Source: Burkholderiales bacterium
GTDB taxonomy: Bacteria > Pseudomonadota > Gammaproteobacteria > Burkholderiales > Burkholderiaceae_C
Reading direction: 5' to 3'
Length of the DNA: 64,000 nucleotides
Assembly: GCA_029268225.1 (NCBI GenBank)
Contig: JAJUGJ010000008.1
Location: 1-64,000 of the forward strand
In this document: positions 23,697-33,504 of the stretch, piece after piece
Numbering within the stretch: position 1 is the stretch's first letter
How the letters are laid out: every line of letters begins with the position of its first letter
Notes under the pieces: generated by a model
Seen by the model: the letters and a program-made list of their open reading frames with translations, nothing else
Database searches by the model: none
Told to the model about the DNA's origin: nothing
Position numbers and translations under genes: made by a program

Positions 23697-25104
23697 AGCC
23701 AACGGTGGCGGCTTGGAGCCTGGCGCGCTCGTCGACAACTACCGTCTCAAAGAGCGCCTGCACCAGGGTGGCATGGCCACGCTGTGGGACGTGGAGCGGG
23801 TGGACGGCCCCAGTGACCTGCCCTTGATCATGAAGATCCCCCGCATCAAAGGCGGGGAAGATCCGGCCACCATCGTCGGCTTCGAAGTCGAGCAGATGGT
23901 GATGCCCATGCTGCAAGGCCCGCATGTGCCGCGCTTTGTGGCCAAGGGTGACTTTACGCGCCGCCCCTACATCGTGATGGAGCACATCCCGGGGCACTCG
24001 CTGCGCCCGCGGCTGGACGAGGCCCCGCTGCCCATCGACGACGTGGCCGACATCGGCCAGAAGGTGGCTTTGGCCCTGCACGCGTTGCACAAGCAGCATG
24101 TGGTGCACCTGGACGTCAAACCCAGCAACATCCTGTTCCGCCCTTCTGGCGAGGCCGTCTTCGTGGACTTCGGCCTGTCGCGCCACGACCACCTGCCCGA
24201 CTTACTGGAAGAAGAGTTCGAGCTGCCCATGGGCACCGGGCCCTACATCTCCCCCGAGCAGGTGCAGTTCGTCCGCAACGACCCCCGCAGCGACCTGTTC
24301 GCGCTGGGCGTCATGCTCTACCACCTGACCACGGGCGAGCGCCCCTTTGGCCAGCCCACCACCGTGGCAGGCCTGCGCAAGCGCCTGTACACCGACCCGA
24401 TTCCGCCGCGTGTGCACCGCGCCGATACGCCGCCGTGGCTGCAAGAGGTCATCCTGCGCTGCCTGGAGGTGGACCCGAACGAGCGCTACCAGAGCGCGGC
24501 GCAGTTGGCGCTGGACCTTCAGCATCCCGAGCAGATTGCCCTGACGGCGCGTGCCCAGAAAATGGCCACGCAGAGCCGACTGGACACCTTCAAGCGCTGG
24601 TTCAAGGCCGTGGGGGCCGAGCCCAAGCCCGACGCCACCGCGAGTCAGCACGTGGAGCGCTGCCCCATCATCATGGTGGCCATTGGGGTCAAGAACAGCA
24701 CACCCGAACTTGACAAGAAGCTGCTGGGCACGGTGCGCCGCATCATGCAGACCGAAACCCGCGCCCGTCTTGCCTGCGTCAGCGTGATGAAGACCAATCG
24801 CATCGCGATGGACACTCTCACGGATGCCGAGGGCAATAGCCTGCATGTGCAGCAACTGGTGCACATCAAGCACTGGGCCCGCCCCCTGCAGCAACAACTG
24901 GGACTGGACGAACAGCGTTTGACCTTCCATGTGCTGGAGGCACCAGACACGTCCGCCGCCATCGTGGAGTTCGCTGCCAAGAACCAGGTCGACCACATCG
25001 TGATGGGGGCGCGCGGCAATTCCGCGCTGCGGCGTTACCTGGGCAGCGTGAGTGCCCAGGTCGTGGCCGAGGCGGATTGCTCGGTCACCGTGGTGCGGGT
25101 GTAA
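23686..25104 (+). CDS. Ser/Thr protein kinase fused to a universal stress (UspA) domain
   Basis: 472 residues. Hanks-type kinase at residues 17-290: glycine loop LHQGGMATLW, Lys50 (LPLIMK), catalytic loop HLDVKPSN (D143, K145, N148; HLD replaces HRD), DFG at 161-163, and PYISPEQ in place of APE. A UspA-like domain covers about 325-472 with the nucleotide-binding pattern MGARGNSALRRYLGSVS near the C-terminus. No membrane helix is seen, so it is cytoplasmic. The start overlaps the phosphoesterase stop. Kinase-UspA fusions suggest stress- or ATP-level-dependent phosphorylation. Substrates cannot be read from the sequence. Confidence 0.92.
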   Translation: MVDEANGGGLEPGALVDNYRLKERLHQGGMATLWDVERVDGPSDLPLIMKIPRIKGGEDPATIVGFEVEQMVMPMLQGPHVPRFVAKGDFTRRPYIVMEHIPGHSLRPRLDEAPLPIDDVADIGQKVALALHALHKQHVVHLDVKPSNILFRPSGEAVFVDFGLSRHDHLPDLLEEEFELPMGTGPYISPEQVQFVRNDPRSDLFALGVMLYHLTTGERPFGQPTTVAGLRKRLYTDPIPPRVHRADTPPWLQEVILRCLEVDPNERYQSAAQLALDLQHPEQIALTARAQKMATQSRLDTFKRWFKAVGAEPKPDATASQHVERCPIIMVAIGVKNSTPELDKKLLGTVRRIMQTETRARLACVSVMKTNRIAMDTLTDAEGNSLHVQQLVHIKHWARPLQQQLGLDEQRLTFHVLEAPDTSAAIVEFAAKNQVDHIVMGARGNSALRRYLGSVSAQVVAEADCSVTVVRV

Positions 25105-25164
25105 GCCCCCTGCCCAGGCATCACACCGTCACCGCGGTCAGCCTGGGCCGTGTCCGACCCAGCC

Positions 25165-27492
25165 TCAGGCGAGCGCCTGCAGCTTGAACACCTTCTGGAA
25201 GGCGTCCACCGCCTTGCCCTTGCGGGCGCGCTTGCCCACGTGGGCCACATAGGCCGAGTTGCGCACATCCTCTTCCTTGGGCTTTGCACCGCGGGTGGTG
25301 CCGATCACGCGCACGCCGTTGTGGCAGCTCGCCACCGAAATCAGCGGCGCCTTCTGGGCGTCCACATCCATCAGCGTCAGGCCACGCCCGCCGTTCGACT
25401 GCAGCTTCAGCTCGTCCAGGCCAAACACCAGCATGCGACCGTCTTCGCTCAGGCAGGCCACCTGGGTGTGCGCGGGCTGCACCAGCACCGGCGGCAGCAC
25501 CTTGTCGCCCTCGTCCAGGGTCTGGAAGCCCTTGCCGCCCTTCTGGCGCGTCACCAAGTCGCCCAGCTTGGCCAGCAGGCCAAAGCCACCGCTGTTGGCC
25601 AGCAGCACGGTCTGATCCACCTGACCGGCCATATAGTGCAGCGGCTGCGTGCCCGATTCCAGCTCGATCATGGTCGTGATGGGCTGGCCATCGCCACGCG
25701 CGCCCGGCAAGGCGCTCACCGGCACGCTGTAGACGCGCCCGTTGCTGCCGATGACGATGAGCGGGTCCACCGTACGGCATTCAAACGTGCCATACAGGCC
25801 GTCGCCGGCCTTGAATGCGAAACCGGCCGGATCGTGGCCATGGCCCGTGCGCGCACGCACCCAGCCCTTTTCGCTGATGACCACGGTCACTGGCTCGTCG
25901 AGCACCTTCACCTCGGCCACGGCGCGCTTTTCGGCCTGGATCAGGGTGCGACGCTCGTCGCCATATTGCTTGGCGTCGGCCTCGATTTCCTTGACCACGG
26001 TGCGCTTGAGCACGCCGGGGTTGTTCAGGATGTCTTCCAGCTTGGCCTGCTCGGCACGCAGCTCGGACAGTTCCTGCTCGATCTTGATGGCCTCCAGCCG
26101 CGCCAGTTGACGCAGGCGGATTTCCAGGATGTCCTCGGCCTGCCGGTCGGACAGCTTGAAGCGCTCGATCAGCGCGGCCTTGGGCTCGTCGCTGTTGCGG
26201 ATGATGGCGATCACCTCATCGATGTTCAGCAAGACGAGCTGGCGGCCTTCGAGGATGTGAATGCGGTCCATCACCTTGCCCAGGCGATGCTGGGTGCGGC
26301 GGGTGACGGTGTCCATGCGGAAGCCGATCCACTCGCTCAGGATCTGACGCAGGCTCTTTTGCGTGGGCTTGCCGTCCGCGCCGATCATGGTCATGTTGAT
26401 CGGGGCCGAGCTTTCCAGGCTGGTGTGGGCCAGCAAGGTGGTGATCAGCTCCTGCTGCGCCACCGTGCGGGTCTTGGGCTCGAACACCAGGCGCACTGGC
26501 GCGTCCTTGCTGGATTCGTCGCGCACAGCGTCCAGCACCGACAGCACCGTGGCCTTGAGTAGGTTTTGCTCCGCGGTCAGAGCCTTCTTGCCGGACTTGA
26601 TCTTGGGGTTGGTCAGCTCCTCGATCTCTTCGAGCACTTTTTGCGAGCTGGTGCCATGCGGCAGTTCGGTCACCACCAGCTGCCACTGGCCACGCGCCAG
26701 GTCTTCGATCTTCCAGCGGGCGCGCACCTTCAGGCTACCCCGGCCACTGCGGTAGGCATCCTGGATGTCTTGCGGACTGGAGATGATCTGGCCACCACCG
26801 GGGAAGTCCGGTCCCTGAACGATGTCGAACAGCTCGGAGTCGGGCAGATGCTCGTTCTTGATCAGGGCCACGGCGGCCGAGGCCACCTCGCGCAGGTTGT
26901 GGCTGGGGATTTCCGTGGCCAGGCCCACGGCGATGCCGCTGGCGCCGTTGAGCAGCACGAAGGGCAGACGTGCGGGCAACTGGCGCGGCTCTTCGGTCGA
27001 GCCGTCGTAGTTGGGCACAAAGTCCACCGTGCCCATGTCGATTTCGTCGAGCAGCAGGCGCGAGATCGGCGTCAGACGGGCTTCCGTGTAGCGCATCGCA
27101 GCGGCACCATCGCCGTCGCGTGAGCCGAAGTTGCCTTGGCCGTCCACCAGCGGGTAGCGCAGCGCGAAGTCTTGCGCCATGCGCACCATGGCGTCGTAGG
27201 CAGCAGTGTCGCCATGCGGGTGGTAGCGGCCCAGCACGTCACCGACCACGCGGGCGCTCTTGACCGGCTTCGCCCCGTTGGCACCGCTGAAGCCCAAGCC
27301 CATGCGCTCCATCGCGTACAGGATGCGGCGCTGCACGGGCTTTTGGCCGTCGCACACGTCCGGCAAGGCCCGCCCCTTGACCACGCTCAGCGCGTATTCC
27401 AGGTAGGCACGCTCGGCGTAATGGGCCAGGGTCAGAGATGGGCTGCCATCACTGTCACGGGGTGGATTGAAATCGATCGTTTGCTGAGACAT
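25165..27492 (-). CDS. parC: DNA topoisomerase IV subunit A
   Basis: 775 residues. The catalytic tyrosine is Y135 in [10 protein letters not shown]. The winged-helix region [38 protein letters not shown] contains the quinolone-determining positions. The C-terminal beta-pinwheel is shorter than in GyrA and lacks a GyrA box (QRRGGRG), which separates it from gyrase; [13 protein letters not shown] is the nearest sequence. With ParE it decatenates daughter chromosomes. parE lies 9 kb away on the same strand instead of next to it. Convergent with the kinase gene to the left. Confidence 0.95.
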   Translation of the reverse strand: MSQQTIDFNPPRDSDGSPSLTLAHYAERAYLEYALSVVKGRALPDVCDGQKPVQRRILYAMERMGLGFSGANGAKPVKSARVVGDVLGRYHPHGDTAAYDAMVRMAQDFALRYPLVDGQGNFGSRDGDGAAAMRYTEARLTPISRLLLDEIDMGTVDFVPNYDGSTEEPRQLPARLPFVLLNGASGIAVGLATEIPSHNLREVASAAVALIKNEHLPDSELFDIVQGPDFPGGGQIISSPQDIQDAYRSGRGSLKVRARWKIEDLARGQWQLVVTELPHGTSSQKVLEEIEELTNPKIKSGKKALTAEQNLLKATVLSVLDAVRDESSKDAPVRLVFEPKTRTVAQQELITTLLAHTSLESSAPINMTMIGADGKPTQKSLRQILSEWIGFRMDTVTRRTQHRLGKVMDRIHILEGRQLVLLNIDEVIAIIRNSDEPKAALIERFKLSDRQAEDILEIRLRQLARLEAIKIEQELSELRAEQAKLEDILNNPGVLKRTVVKEIEADAKQYGDERRTLIQAEKRAVAEVKVLDEPVTVVISEKGWVRARTGHGHDPAGFAFKAGDGLYGTFECRTVDPLIVIGSNGRVYSVPVSALPGARGDGQPITTMIELESGTQPLHYMAGQVDQTVLLANSGGFGLLAKLGDLVTRQKGGKGFQTLDEGDKVLPPVLVQPAHTQVACLSEDGRMLVFGLDELKLQSNGGRGLTLMDVDAQKAPLISVASCHNGVRVIGTTRGAKPKEEDVRNSAYVAHVGKRARKGKAVDAFQKVFKLQALA

Positions 27493-27715
27493 CGTCGCTC
27501 AAGAGGGTTCCACGAGGTGGAACGAAGTGTAGGGGTGCTGCAAGCGCACAGTGCGGCTTGGCCAATGCCCTTGATTTTGCCGCATCCCCTCAGTGCCCCA
27601 CCGCACGCTGTTGCGCGGCCCGACGCCGCCACACCCCTGAATGTCTTGGCTTTGCATCGATTCAAGCCCATTCAAGAGGTCTGCCCAGTCGGCGCTCCTG
27701 CCTATCCTCGGTGGC

Positions 27716-29275
27716 ATGACATACAGTGTGGTGTGGTTCAAGCGCGACCTCAGGGCGGCCGATCACCGCGCTCTGACCGAGGCGGCACGGCATGGGCCGG
27801 TGTTGTGCCTTTACGTGGTCGAGCCCAGCCTGTGGCTCCAGCCCGATGCCGCCGCGCAGCATTACGCCTTCATCGCCGAGAGCCTGCGCGACCTGTCGCA
27901 CGACCTGCGCAGGCTGGGCGCCAAGCTGAACGTGGTCACCGGTGAAGCGGTGGACGTGCTGCAGCGTTTGTACACCCTCGCTCCCTTTGAGCGCCTGTGC
28001 GCCCACGAGGAAACGGGCAACGATGTCAGCTACCAACGTGACAAGGCCGTGGCGCGGTGGTGCCGCGCCCAGGGTGTGCAATGGCAGGAATGGCCACAAT
28101 TCGGCGTGGTGCGTCGCCTGAAAAGCCGCAACACCTGGCAAGCGCATTGGGAAGCACACATGGCCGCCGCCCTGCTGCCCGCCCCGACCCTGCAAGACGT
28201 GCCCCTGCCCTGGACCGAGCCTGCGCCTCCCACTTTCCAGGCGCTGGGCTTGTTGGAGGACATGCCTCCCAGGCGCCAGCCAGGTGGCCGCCATGAAGGG
28301 CTGGCTGTGCTGCAAGACTTCCTCACCGAACGGTGTGCGCAGTACCGCGGCGGCATCTCCTCGCCGCTGTCGGCGCCCAATGCCTGCTCACGCCTGTCTC
28401 CGTATCTGACGTATGGATGCCTGAGCATGCGGGAGGTCGTGCAGGCCACGCGGCACCAGATCCACACGCTGCCCGAGGTGGCATCCCCCAGCGCCAGCCG
28501 CCAGCGTGCCGGACTGCAGGCCTTCCTGAGTCGACTGTACTGGCACTGCCACTTCATTCAAAAACTGGAGTCCGAGCCCGAGCTGGAGTGGCGCAACCTG
28601 CACCGTGGCTACGACGGCCTGCGCGAAGGCGATTGGAACGAAGCGCACTTTCAGGCGCTGGTGCAGGCGCGAACCGGCTGGCCCTTGGTGGACGCCTGCG
28701 TGACCATGCTGCACCACACCGGCTGGCTGAACTTCCGCATGCGGGCCATGCTGGTCTCGGTGGCCGCCTACCCGCTGTGGCTGCACTGGCGCCCGGTGGG
28801 CCAGTGGCTGGCGCGCGAGTTTCTGGACTACGAGCCCGGCATCCACTGGAGCCAGATGCAGATGCAATCGGGCACCACCGGCATCAACACCACACGGGTC
28901 TACAACCCCATCAAGCAGGCGCACGACCACGACCCGCACGGGCACTTTGTGCGCCGCTGGCTGCCTTACATGCGCAAGGTGCCCCAGACCTGGCTGTTCG
29001 AACCCTGGCGCATGCCTGCTGACGTGCAGGCGCGTTGCGGGCTGCAGGTGGGCGTGGACATCCCTGTCCCGCTGGTAGATCTGGAGCAGGCCACGCGCAC
29101 GGCCAAGACACGGCTACACAGCCTGCGCGCGCAGCCGGAGGTGAAAGCGGGCAAGGCCGCCATCGTGGCGCGGCACGGCTCCCGCAAACGCCCCGCAGGG
29201 CGCAGCGGCAACCTGGGAGGTGCATCACGCAGCACAGCGCCCGCCGAAACCACTCAACTGACGCTGGAGTTCTGA
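27716..29275 (+). CDS. Deoxyribodipyrimidine photolyase/cryptochrome family protein
   Basis: 519 residues from the ATG at 27716 (MTYSVVWFKRDLRAADHRAL). The N-terminal antenna-binding alpha/beta domain is followed by a helical FAD domain with YLTYGCLSMREV, FLSRLYWHCHF, RTGWPLVDACVTMLHHTGWLNFRMR and the WSQMQMQSGTTGINTTRVYNP block. The C-terminal tail after residue 470 is basic and of low complexity. The tryptophan-bearing motifs are typical of light-driven DNA repair enzymes, but repair and signalling members cannot be told apart by eye. It is followed directly by the DUF2256 gene (TGA then ATG, no gap). An in-frame start further upstream lacks a conserved N-terminus. Confidence 0.9.
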   Translation: MTYSVVWFKRDLRAADHRALTEAARHGPVLCLYVVEPSLWLQPDAAAQHYAFIAESLRDLSHDLRRLGAKLNVVTGEAVDVLQRLYTLAPFERLCAHEETGNDVSYQRDKAVARWCRAQGVQWQEWPQFGVVRRLKSRNTWQAHWEAHMAAALLPAPTLQDVPLPWTEPAPPTFQALGLLEDMPPRRQPGGRHEGLAVLQDFLTERCAQYRGGISSPLSAPNACSRLSPYLTYGCLSMREVVQATRHQIHTLPEVASPSASRQRAGLQAFLSRLYWHCHFIQKLESEPELEWRNLHRGYDGLREGDWNEAHFQALVQARTGWPLVDACVTMLHHTGWLNFRMRAMLVSVAAYPLWLHWRPVGQWLAREFLDYEPGIHWSQMQMQSGTTGINTTRVYNPIKQAHDHDPHGHFVRRWLPYMRKVPQTWLFEPWRMPADVQARCGLQVGVDIPVPLVDLEQATRTAKTRLHSLRAQPEVKAGKAAIVARHGSRKRPAGRSGNLGGASRSTAPAETTQLTLEF

Positions 29276-29509
29276 ATGCGCATGCGCAAAAAAGCCGACC
29301 TGCCGACCAAGGTGTGTGCCTGCTGCCAGCGGCCCTTCGCTTGGCGCAAGAAATGGGCGCAGGTGTGGGACGAGGTCAAGTACTGCTCGGACCGGTGCCG
29401 CCACAGCCGCACACCCCTCACTTCGGCAAGCTCAGCGTCACCTTCAGTCCCTGAGCCGACTCAAAGCACAAGGTCCCGCCGTGCAACTCTGCCACGCGCA
29501 CCGCGATAG
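29276..29509 (+). CDS. DUF2256 zinc-ribbon-like small protein
   Basis: 77 residues. The core KADLPTKVCACCQRPFAWRKKW with DEVKYCSDRCR is the whole DUF2256 motif: two CxxC-type cysteine pairs and the WRKKW basic patch. The usual protein ends near residue 45-55. Here a Ser/Thr/Arg-rich extension runs on to a TAG at 29507-29509, so the last 92 bp overlap the 3' end of the histidine kinase gene on the other strand. This family is often found beside cryptochrome/photolyase genes; its function is unknown. Confidence 0.88.
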   Translation: MRMRKKADLPTKVCACCQRPFAWRKKWAQVWDEVKYCSDRCRHSRTPLTSASSASPSVPEPTQSTRSRRATLPRAPR

Positions 29510-30800
29510 ACAGACCCAGGCCAGACCCCGAACGGGTGTGATCACCCCGGGCAAACCTCCGCCCCAGTTGCGGCAACATCTCGTCTGACACCCCTGGGCC
29601 TGTGTCCTGAATGACCACCGAGACCTCGTCCGCGGTCTCGCTGACCGTGACGTGAACCTCCCCACCTGCCGGGGTGAACTTCAGTGCATTTCCCAGCACG
29701 TTGCGCACGGCCAGGCTCACCCATTGCGGCTGGGCTCCGACGTGACACAGATGCTCGGGGGCCTCCAGCGACAGCGCCACGTCGGCCCGGACGGACATCA
29801 AGGCCAGCTCGGCCATTTCCTGGCGAACCAGCTCCGCCACATCCAGCCCAGGCTGCCACCCAGGCCACACGGCACGTGCAGCGCGGTCCAGACGGCCATC
29901 CAGATGGTGATCCAGTCGAGCCAGCGCCAACAGCTGCTCGGTCAACGTGTTGGCACGCATCAGCCCCGCGCGGGCCTGCTTCAGTGCGTTGTCTCGCTGG
30001 GTGTCGTCCACCGCACCTTGCGCGACTTCGATCTGCGCCATGGCAGCGGCCAGCGGCGTGCGCAGTTCGTGCGAGGCATCGGCGGTGAACTGGCGCTCCA
30101 GGCCCAGTGCCCGGTCCAGGCGGGCCAGCAAGGCATTGATTTCATTGAGCAGCGGGGTCACTTCCCTTGGCACCTCGCTGGTGTCGATGGGAGACATGTC
30201 CTGACCTTGGCGCTGCGACACCTGTCGTCCCACCTCTTTCAGGGGCCTCAAGCCCCGACGCACCGCCCAGCTCACCACGAACACCAGCGCCAGCGCCGTC
30301 ACCAGGGACGGCAAGATCAAGCCCAAAGCCATGCCACGGGCCAGCTCGTCGCGCTCCGTCATGGCACGCAGCACGGCCGTCCATTCGCCATGAACATGAT
30401 CGTGATGCCACAGCACGCGCCACGTGGTGCCCTGCAACGCGACGGGTCGCAGACTATCAGGCGCCCCCGCCACTTCATCGTCATGACTCGGTCGAGCGGT
30501 GAAGGACAAGGCCGGGGCCATCGGGCTGCGATACAACAGGTCACCCTGGCCGCTCCAGCGCAGCACCGACAATGGCGGCTCGTCATCGTCATGGTCGCGA
30601 CTGACGGCCAACTCCAGCGCCTTCTGCAACCCCGGGACCGACATGCGCAAATAAGGCTGAGCCACCTCATCGAGCTGCCTTGCATCGATCTCATCGACCT
30701 CGTGCAGCACCGACACATAGGACGTGAAGGCCATGACCAGCCAGATCGGGATCAGGACGGCCAGCAGCAGCCGCGTGAGCCGATCACGCAAGGAACGCAT
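29418..30800 (-). CDS. QseC/PmrB-like sensor histidine kinase
   Basis: 460 residues. Membrane helix 1 at about 11-30 (LLLAVLIPIWLVMAFTSYV), a periplasmic sensor of the 2CSK_N type (about 30-150) with RDHDDDEPP acidic residues, and helix 2 at about 165-187 (LGLILPSLVTALALVFVVSW). HAMP follows, then HisKA with the phospho-acceptor in TADASHELRTPLAA, and an ATPase domain with NVLGNALKF, DTGPGVSD and GSGLGLSI. Its start shares one base with the stop of the response regulator (TGATG), so they form an operon. An acidic periplasmic stretch is compatible with cation sensing, but the stimulus is unknown. Confidence 0.93.
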   Translation of the reverse strand: MRSLRDRLTRLLLAVLIPIWLVMAFTSYVSVLHEVDEIDARQLDEVAQPYLRMSVPGLQKALELAVSRDHDDDEPPLSVLRWSGQGDLLYRSPMAPALSFTARPSHDDEVAGAPDSLRPVALQGTTWRVLWHHDHVHGEWTAVLRAMTERDELARGMALGLILPSLVTALALVFVVSWAVRRGLRPLKEVGRQVSQRQGQDMSPIDTSEVPREVTPLLNEINALLARLDRALGLERQFTADASHELRTPLAAAMAQIEVAQGAVDDTQRDNALKQARAGLMRANTLTEQLLALARLDHHLDGRLDRAARAVWPGWQPGLDVAELVRQEMAELALMSVRADVALSLEAPEHLCHVGAQPQWVSLAVRNVLGNALKFTPAGGEVHVTVSETADEVSVVIQDTGPGVSDEMLPQLGRRFARGDHTRSGSGLGLSIAVRVAELHGGTLCFESAQGLKVTLSLPK

Positions 30801-31468
30801 CAGGCGGCTCCCACTGGAGTAAGCATGTAGCCCACGCCACGCATGGTCTTGATCCAGTCAGAGCCCAGTTTGCGCCGCAGTTGGTAAATGTAGACCTCGA
30901 TGGCGTTGCTGGAGACGTCGTCATCCCAGGCGTACAGGGATTCGATCAACTGCGCCTGCGAATAAGGACGCCCCGGCTGGCTGATGAGCTTGGCCAGCAC
31001 GTTGAACTCGCGAGAGGACAAGTCCACCGGCTCGCCTTGCAAGGTCACCATCCGGCGGGCGGGGTCGAGCACCAACGCGCCACAGGTGAACACCGGGCTG
31101 GCCTGTCCCAGCGCCCGACGCACGCGTGCCCGAATCCTGGCCCCCAGCTCGTCCAGCGCGACGGGTTTGACCAGGTAATCGTCGGCCCCGACATCCAGGC
31201 CGGCAATCCGGTCGGTCAGGGCATCGCGGGCCGTCAGCAAGAGCACCGGGGTGGTATCCCTGCGGGCGCGCAGACGCTGCAAGAGCTCCACGCCGGTCAA
31301 ACCCGGCAACTGCCAGTCCAGCACCACGCAGTCATAGCGATGGGCGAGCATGGCGGCCTCGGCCTCGTCGCCCCGCTGCAGCCAGTCCACGGCGTAGCCT
31401 TGCTGGATCAACCCCTGCTGCAGGCCATCACCCAGCAAAACATCATCTTCGACCAGCAAAACCCGCAT
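30800..31468 (-). CDS. OmpR/QseB-like response regulator
   Basis: 222 residues. A receiver domain with LLVEDDVLLGD, the phospho-acceptor Asp in CVVLDWQLPG and Lys in DYLVKPV, then an OmpR-type winged helix (LSSREFNVLAKLISQPGRPY, SNAIEVYIYQLRRKLG, TMRGVGYML). It lies in an operon with the downstream kinase (1-base overlap). Its start lies inside the end of the upstream LTA-synthase-like gene (26-bp overlap), so all three are probably co-transcribed. It may control envelope genes, including its upstream neighbour (inference). Confidence 0.95.
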   Translation of the reverse strand: MRVLLVEDDVLLGDGLQQGLIQQGYAVDWLQRGDEAEAAMLAHRYDCVVLDWQLPGLTGVELLQRLRARRDTTPVLLLTARDALTDRIAGLDVGADDYLVKPVALDELGARIRARVRRALGQASPVFTCGALVLDPARRMVTLQGEPVDLSSREFNVLAKLISQPGRPYSQAQLIESLYAWDDDVSSNAIEVYIYQLRRKLGSDWIKTMRGVGYMLTPVGAA

Positions 31469-33410
31469 CGTTCGGAGAGCGCACGCCCTTCATTGACAGA
31501 CCCTGGTGATGGTAAGCCCACGCAGCCCCCTGGTACCAGCTGATGGCATCGGCGACCTGAGACGAACTCATCGGGGCGGCACGGTCGCGGTCTTCTCCGC
31601 CATCCACCAAGGTGGTCTGCACGGCGCCCCGAGAGTCCAGACGCACCAAGGCATGGTCGGTCAGGTAGCCCAGATCCTGGTAGGTGCTGATGAAGGCACG
31701 CTCACGTCCCGGCTCCAGGTCAAACAGGTCGTAGCCCAGGAAGCGGCTCTCGTATTTGAAGTGCAGCAGGCCCAGCAACGTGGGGGCAATGTCAATCTGG
31801 CTGGCCAAGCGGTCCATCTTGGCGGGGGCGATGTGAGCCGGCGCATAGATCAGGGCCGGGATGTGATAGCGCTCCACCGGCAGGTCGGTTTTGCCGGCGC
31901 TGGAGGCGCAGTGGTCGGCCACGATGACGAACACTGTGTCCTTGAACCAGGGCTTTTGGGCCGCACGGTCCAGAAAGTTGCCAATCGCCCAGTCGGTGTA
32001 CTTCACCCCGCCTTCCCGGCCCTTGTGCGATGGGATGTCAATGCGCCCTTCCGGATAGGTGTACGGACGGTGGTTGGACGTGGTCATCACGTGCATGAAC
32101 GAGGGCTTGCCCCGCGCAAAGGACGCATCTGCCTCCAACAGCGCCTGGCTGAACAGGTCCTCGTCGGCCACGCCCCAGATGTTCTCGTGGTGGATGCGCT
32201 CGGCCGGGATCGCCATGCGGTCGACCACCTGGTAGTGGTTGGCACTGAAAAACGCGTTCATGTTGTCAAAGTAACCATAGCCCCCGTACACGTAGCGGGT
32301 GTCATAGCCCTTGGACGCAAAGACGCTGCCCAGAGAAAACAGGTCGGCATTGCCCGGCCGCTTCACGATGGACTGGCCCGGTGTGGGCGGCAAGGACAGC
32401 GACAAGGCCTCCAGCCCCCGCACTGTCCGAGTGCCTGTGGCATACAGCCGGGTGAACAGCAGGCCCTGATCGGCCAACGCATCCAAACGAGGCGTCAGCC
32501 CACGCTGGTTGCCGAAATGCGCCAGGTAGTCGGCCGAGAGGCTCTCCACCGAAATCAGCACCACGTTCAGGCGCTTCTCAGGCTGACCATCGTCCACGAT
32601 CCGGGTCAGGTCCATCGGGTTGTTGGATGCCAGGCGGGCGTGGGGCGTTGGCAACTGCTTGCGCAGGCGGGCCATGGCCTCCGCCGCTGGCAGGCTTTGG
32701 TAGAAGTGCTCGTAATCCAGCTCGTTGTGACGCAGCGCCGAGAAGAACTCGTAGACGCCATCACCGCTCAGGGCATTCACGTAGCGGTTGTTCGACTGAT
32801 CCTTCCAGTGGCCGTCGACCACCGCGTGGGCCATGCTCACCGCTCCCACCACAACCACCGGCAGCCCCCAACGGACCCAGCGCGGCAGCCCGTGGTCCGA
32901 TCGCGGCACCAACACACGACGCCCCCTCCACACCAGGGCCGTGGCAACCAAGGCCAAAACCGACAGGATCACGCCAACGGGATAGGACTCGCGGATGTTG
33001 CCAATCACCTCGTGGGTGTACAGCAGGTAGTCCACCGCAATGAAGTTGAAGCGAGAGCCAAACTCATCCCAGAAGATCCACTCCGAAATGCCAATGAACA
33101 GCATCAGCGCCACCCAGGCAACCATGCCTGCCGCCATGAGGATGCGAAAACCCCGCCGAGCCAGCCACTTGGCTGGTATCACGGCCAGAAACAGCATCAG
33201 AGGCATCAGCAAACTGGCGCCTGCCAGCAGGTCATAAACCAGCCCCACACCGAACACCTGAGCAGCCAGCGCCAAGCTCCATGGCGCCTGCCCCCCGGTT
33301 TTGATCCACAACGAGGCCCGCAGCACCGCCCCCAACAGCACAAACAACGCCAGCAAGGACACATAGCTGTGCCAGCGGCCCCACTTCGAGGGGGAACGCA
33401 GTTGTTCCAT
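31443..33410 (-). CDS. LTA synthase family membrane sulfatase-fold protein
   Basis: 655 residues from the ATG at 33410 (a GTG at 33419 is also possible). Five hydrophobic helices fill about residues 18-190, then a periplasmic sulfatase/alkaline phosphatase-fold domain from about 255: NVVLISVESLSADYL (metal Asp/Glu), TGTRTVRGLEALSLSLPP (nucleophilic Thr), HVMTTSNHRPYTYP and VIVADHCASSAGKTD (Asp, His). In Gram-negatives such proteins transfer phosphoglycerol or phosphoethanolamine to envelope glycans or lipids; the acceptor is unknown here. It overlaps the response regulator gene by 26 bp, suggesting that a two-component system controls envelope modification. Confidence 0.87.
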   Translation of the reverse strand: MEQLRSPSKWGRWHSYVSLLALFVLLGAVLRASLWIKTGGQAPWSLALAAQVFGVGLVYDLLAGASLLMPLMLFLAVIPAKWLARRGFRILMAAGMVAWVALMLFIGISEWIFWDEFGSRFNFIAVDYLLYTHEVIGNIRESYPVGVILSVLALVATALVWRGRRVLVPRSDHGLPRWVRWGLPVVVVGAVSMAHAVVDGHWKDQSNNRYVNALSGDGVYEFFSALRHNELDYEHFYQSLPAAEAMARLRKQLPTPHARLASNNPMDLTRIVDDGQPEKRLNVVLISVESLSADYLAHFGNQRGLTPRLDALADQGLLFTRLYATGTRTVRGLEALSLSLPPTPGQSIVKRPGNADLFSLGSVFASKGYDTRYVYGGYGYFDNMNAFFSANHYQVVDRMAIPAERIHHENIWGVADEDLFSQALLEADASFARGKPSFMHVMTTSNHRPYTYPEGRIDIPSHKGREGGVKYTDWAIGNFLDRAAQKPWFKDTVFVIVADHCASSAGKTDLPVERYHIPALIYAPAHIAPAKMDRLASQIDIAPTLLGLLHFKYESRFLGYDLFDLEPGRERAFISTYQDLGYLTDHALVRLDSRGAVQTTLVDGGEDRDRAAPMSSSQVADAISWYQGAAWAYHHQGLSMKGVRSPNDAGFAGRR

Positions 33411-33504
33411 CAGATCCACGCAAAATGACCAAGACGCCGCATTGCATCAGTCTTGGCTGAGGCGAACCTGAAGACCGCGCCCTCAGGCCGATACACTTTT
33501 TCGC

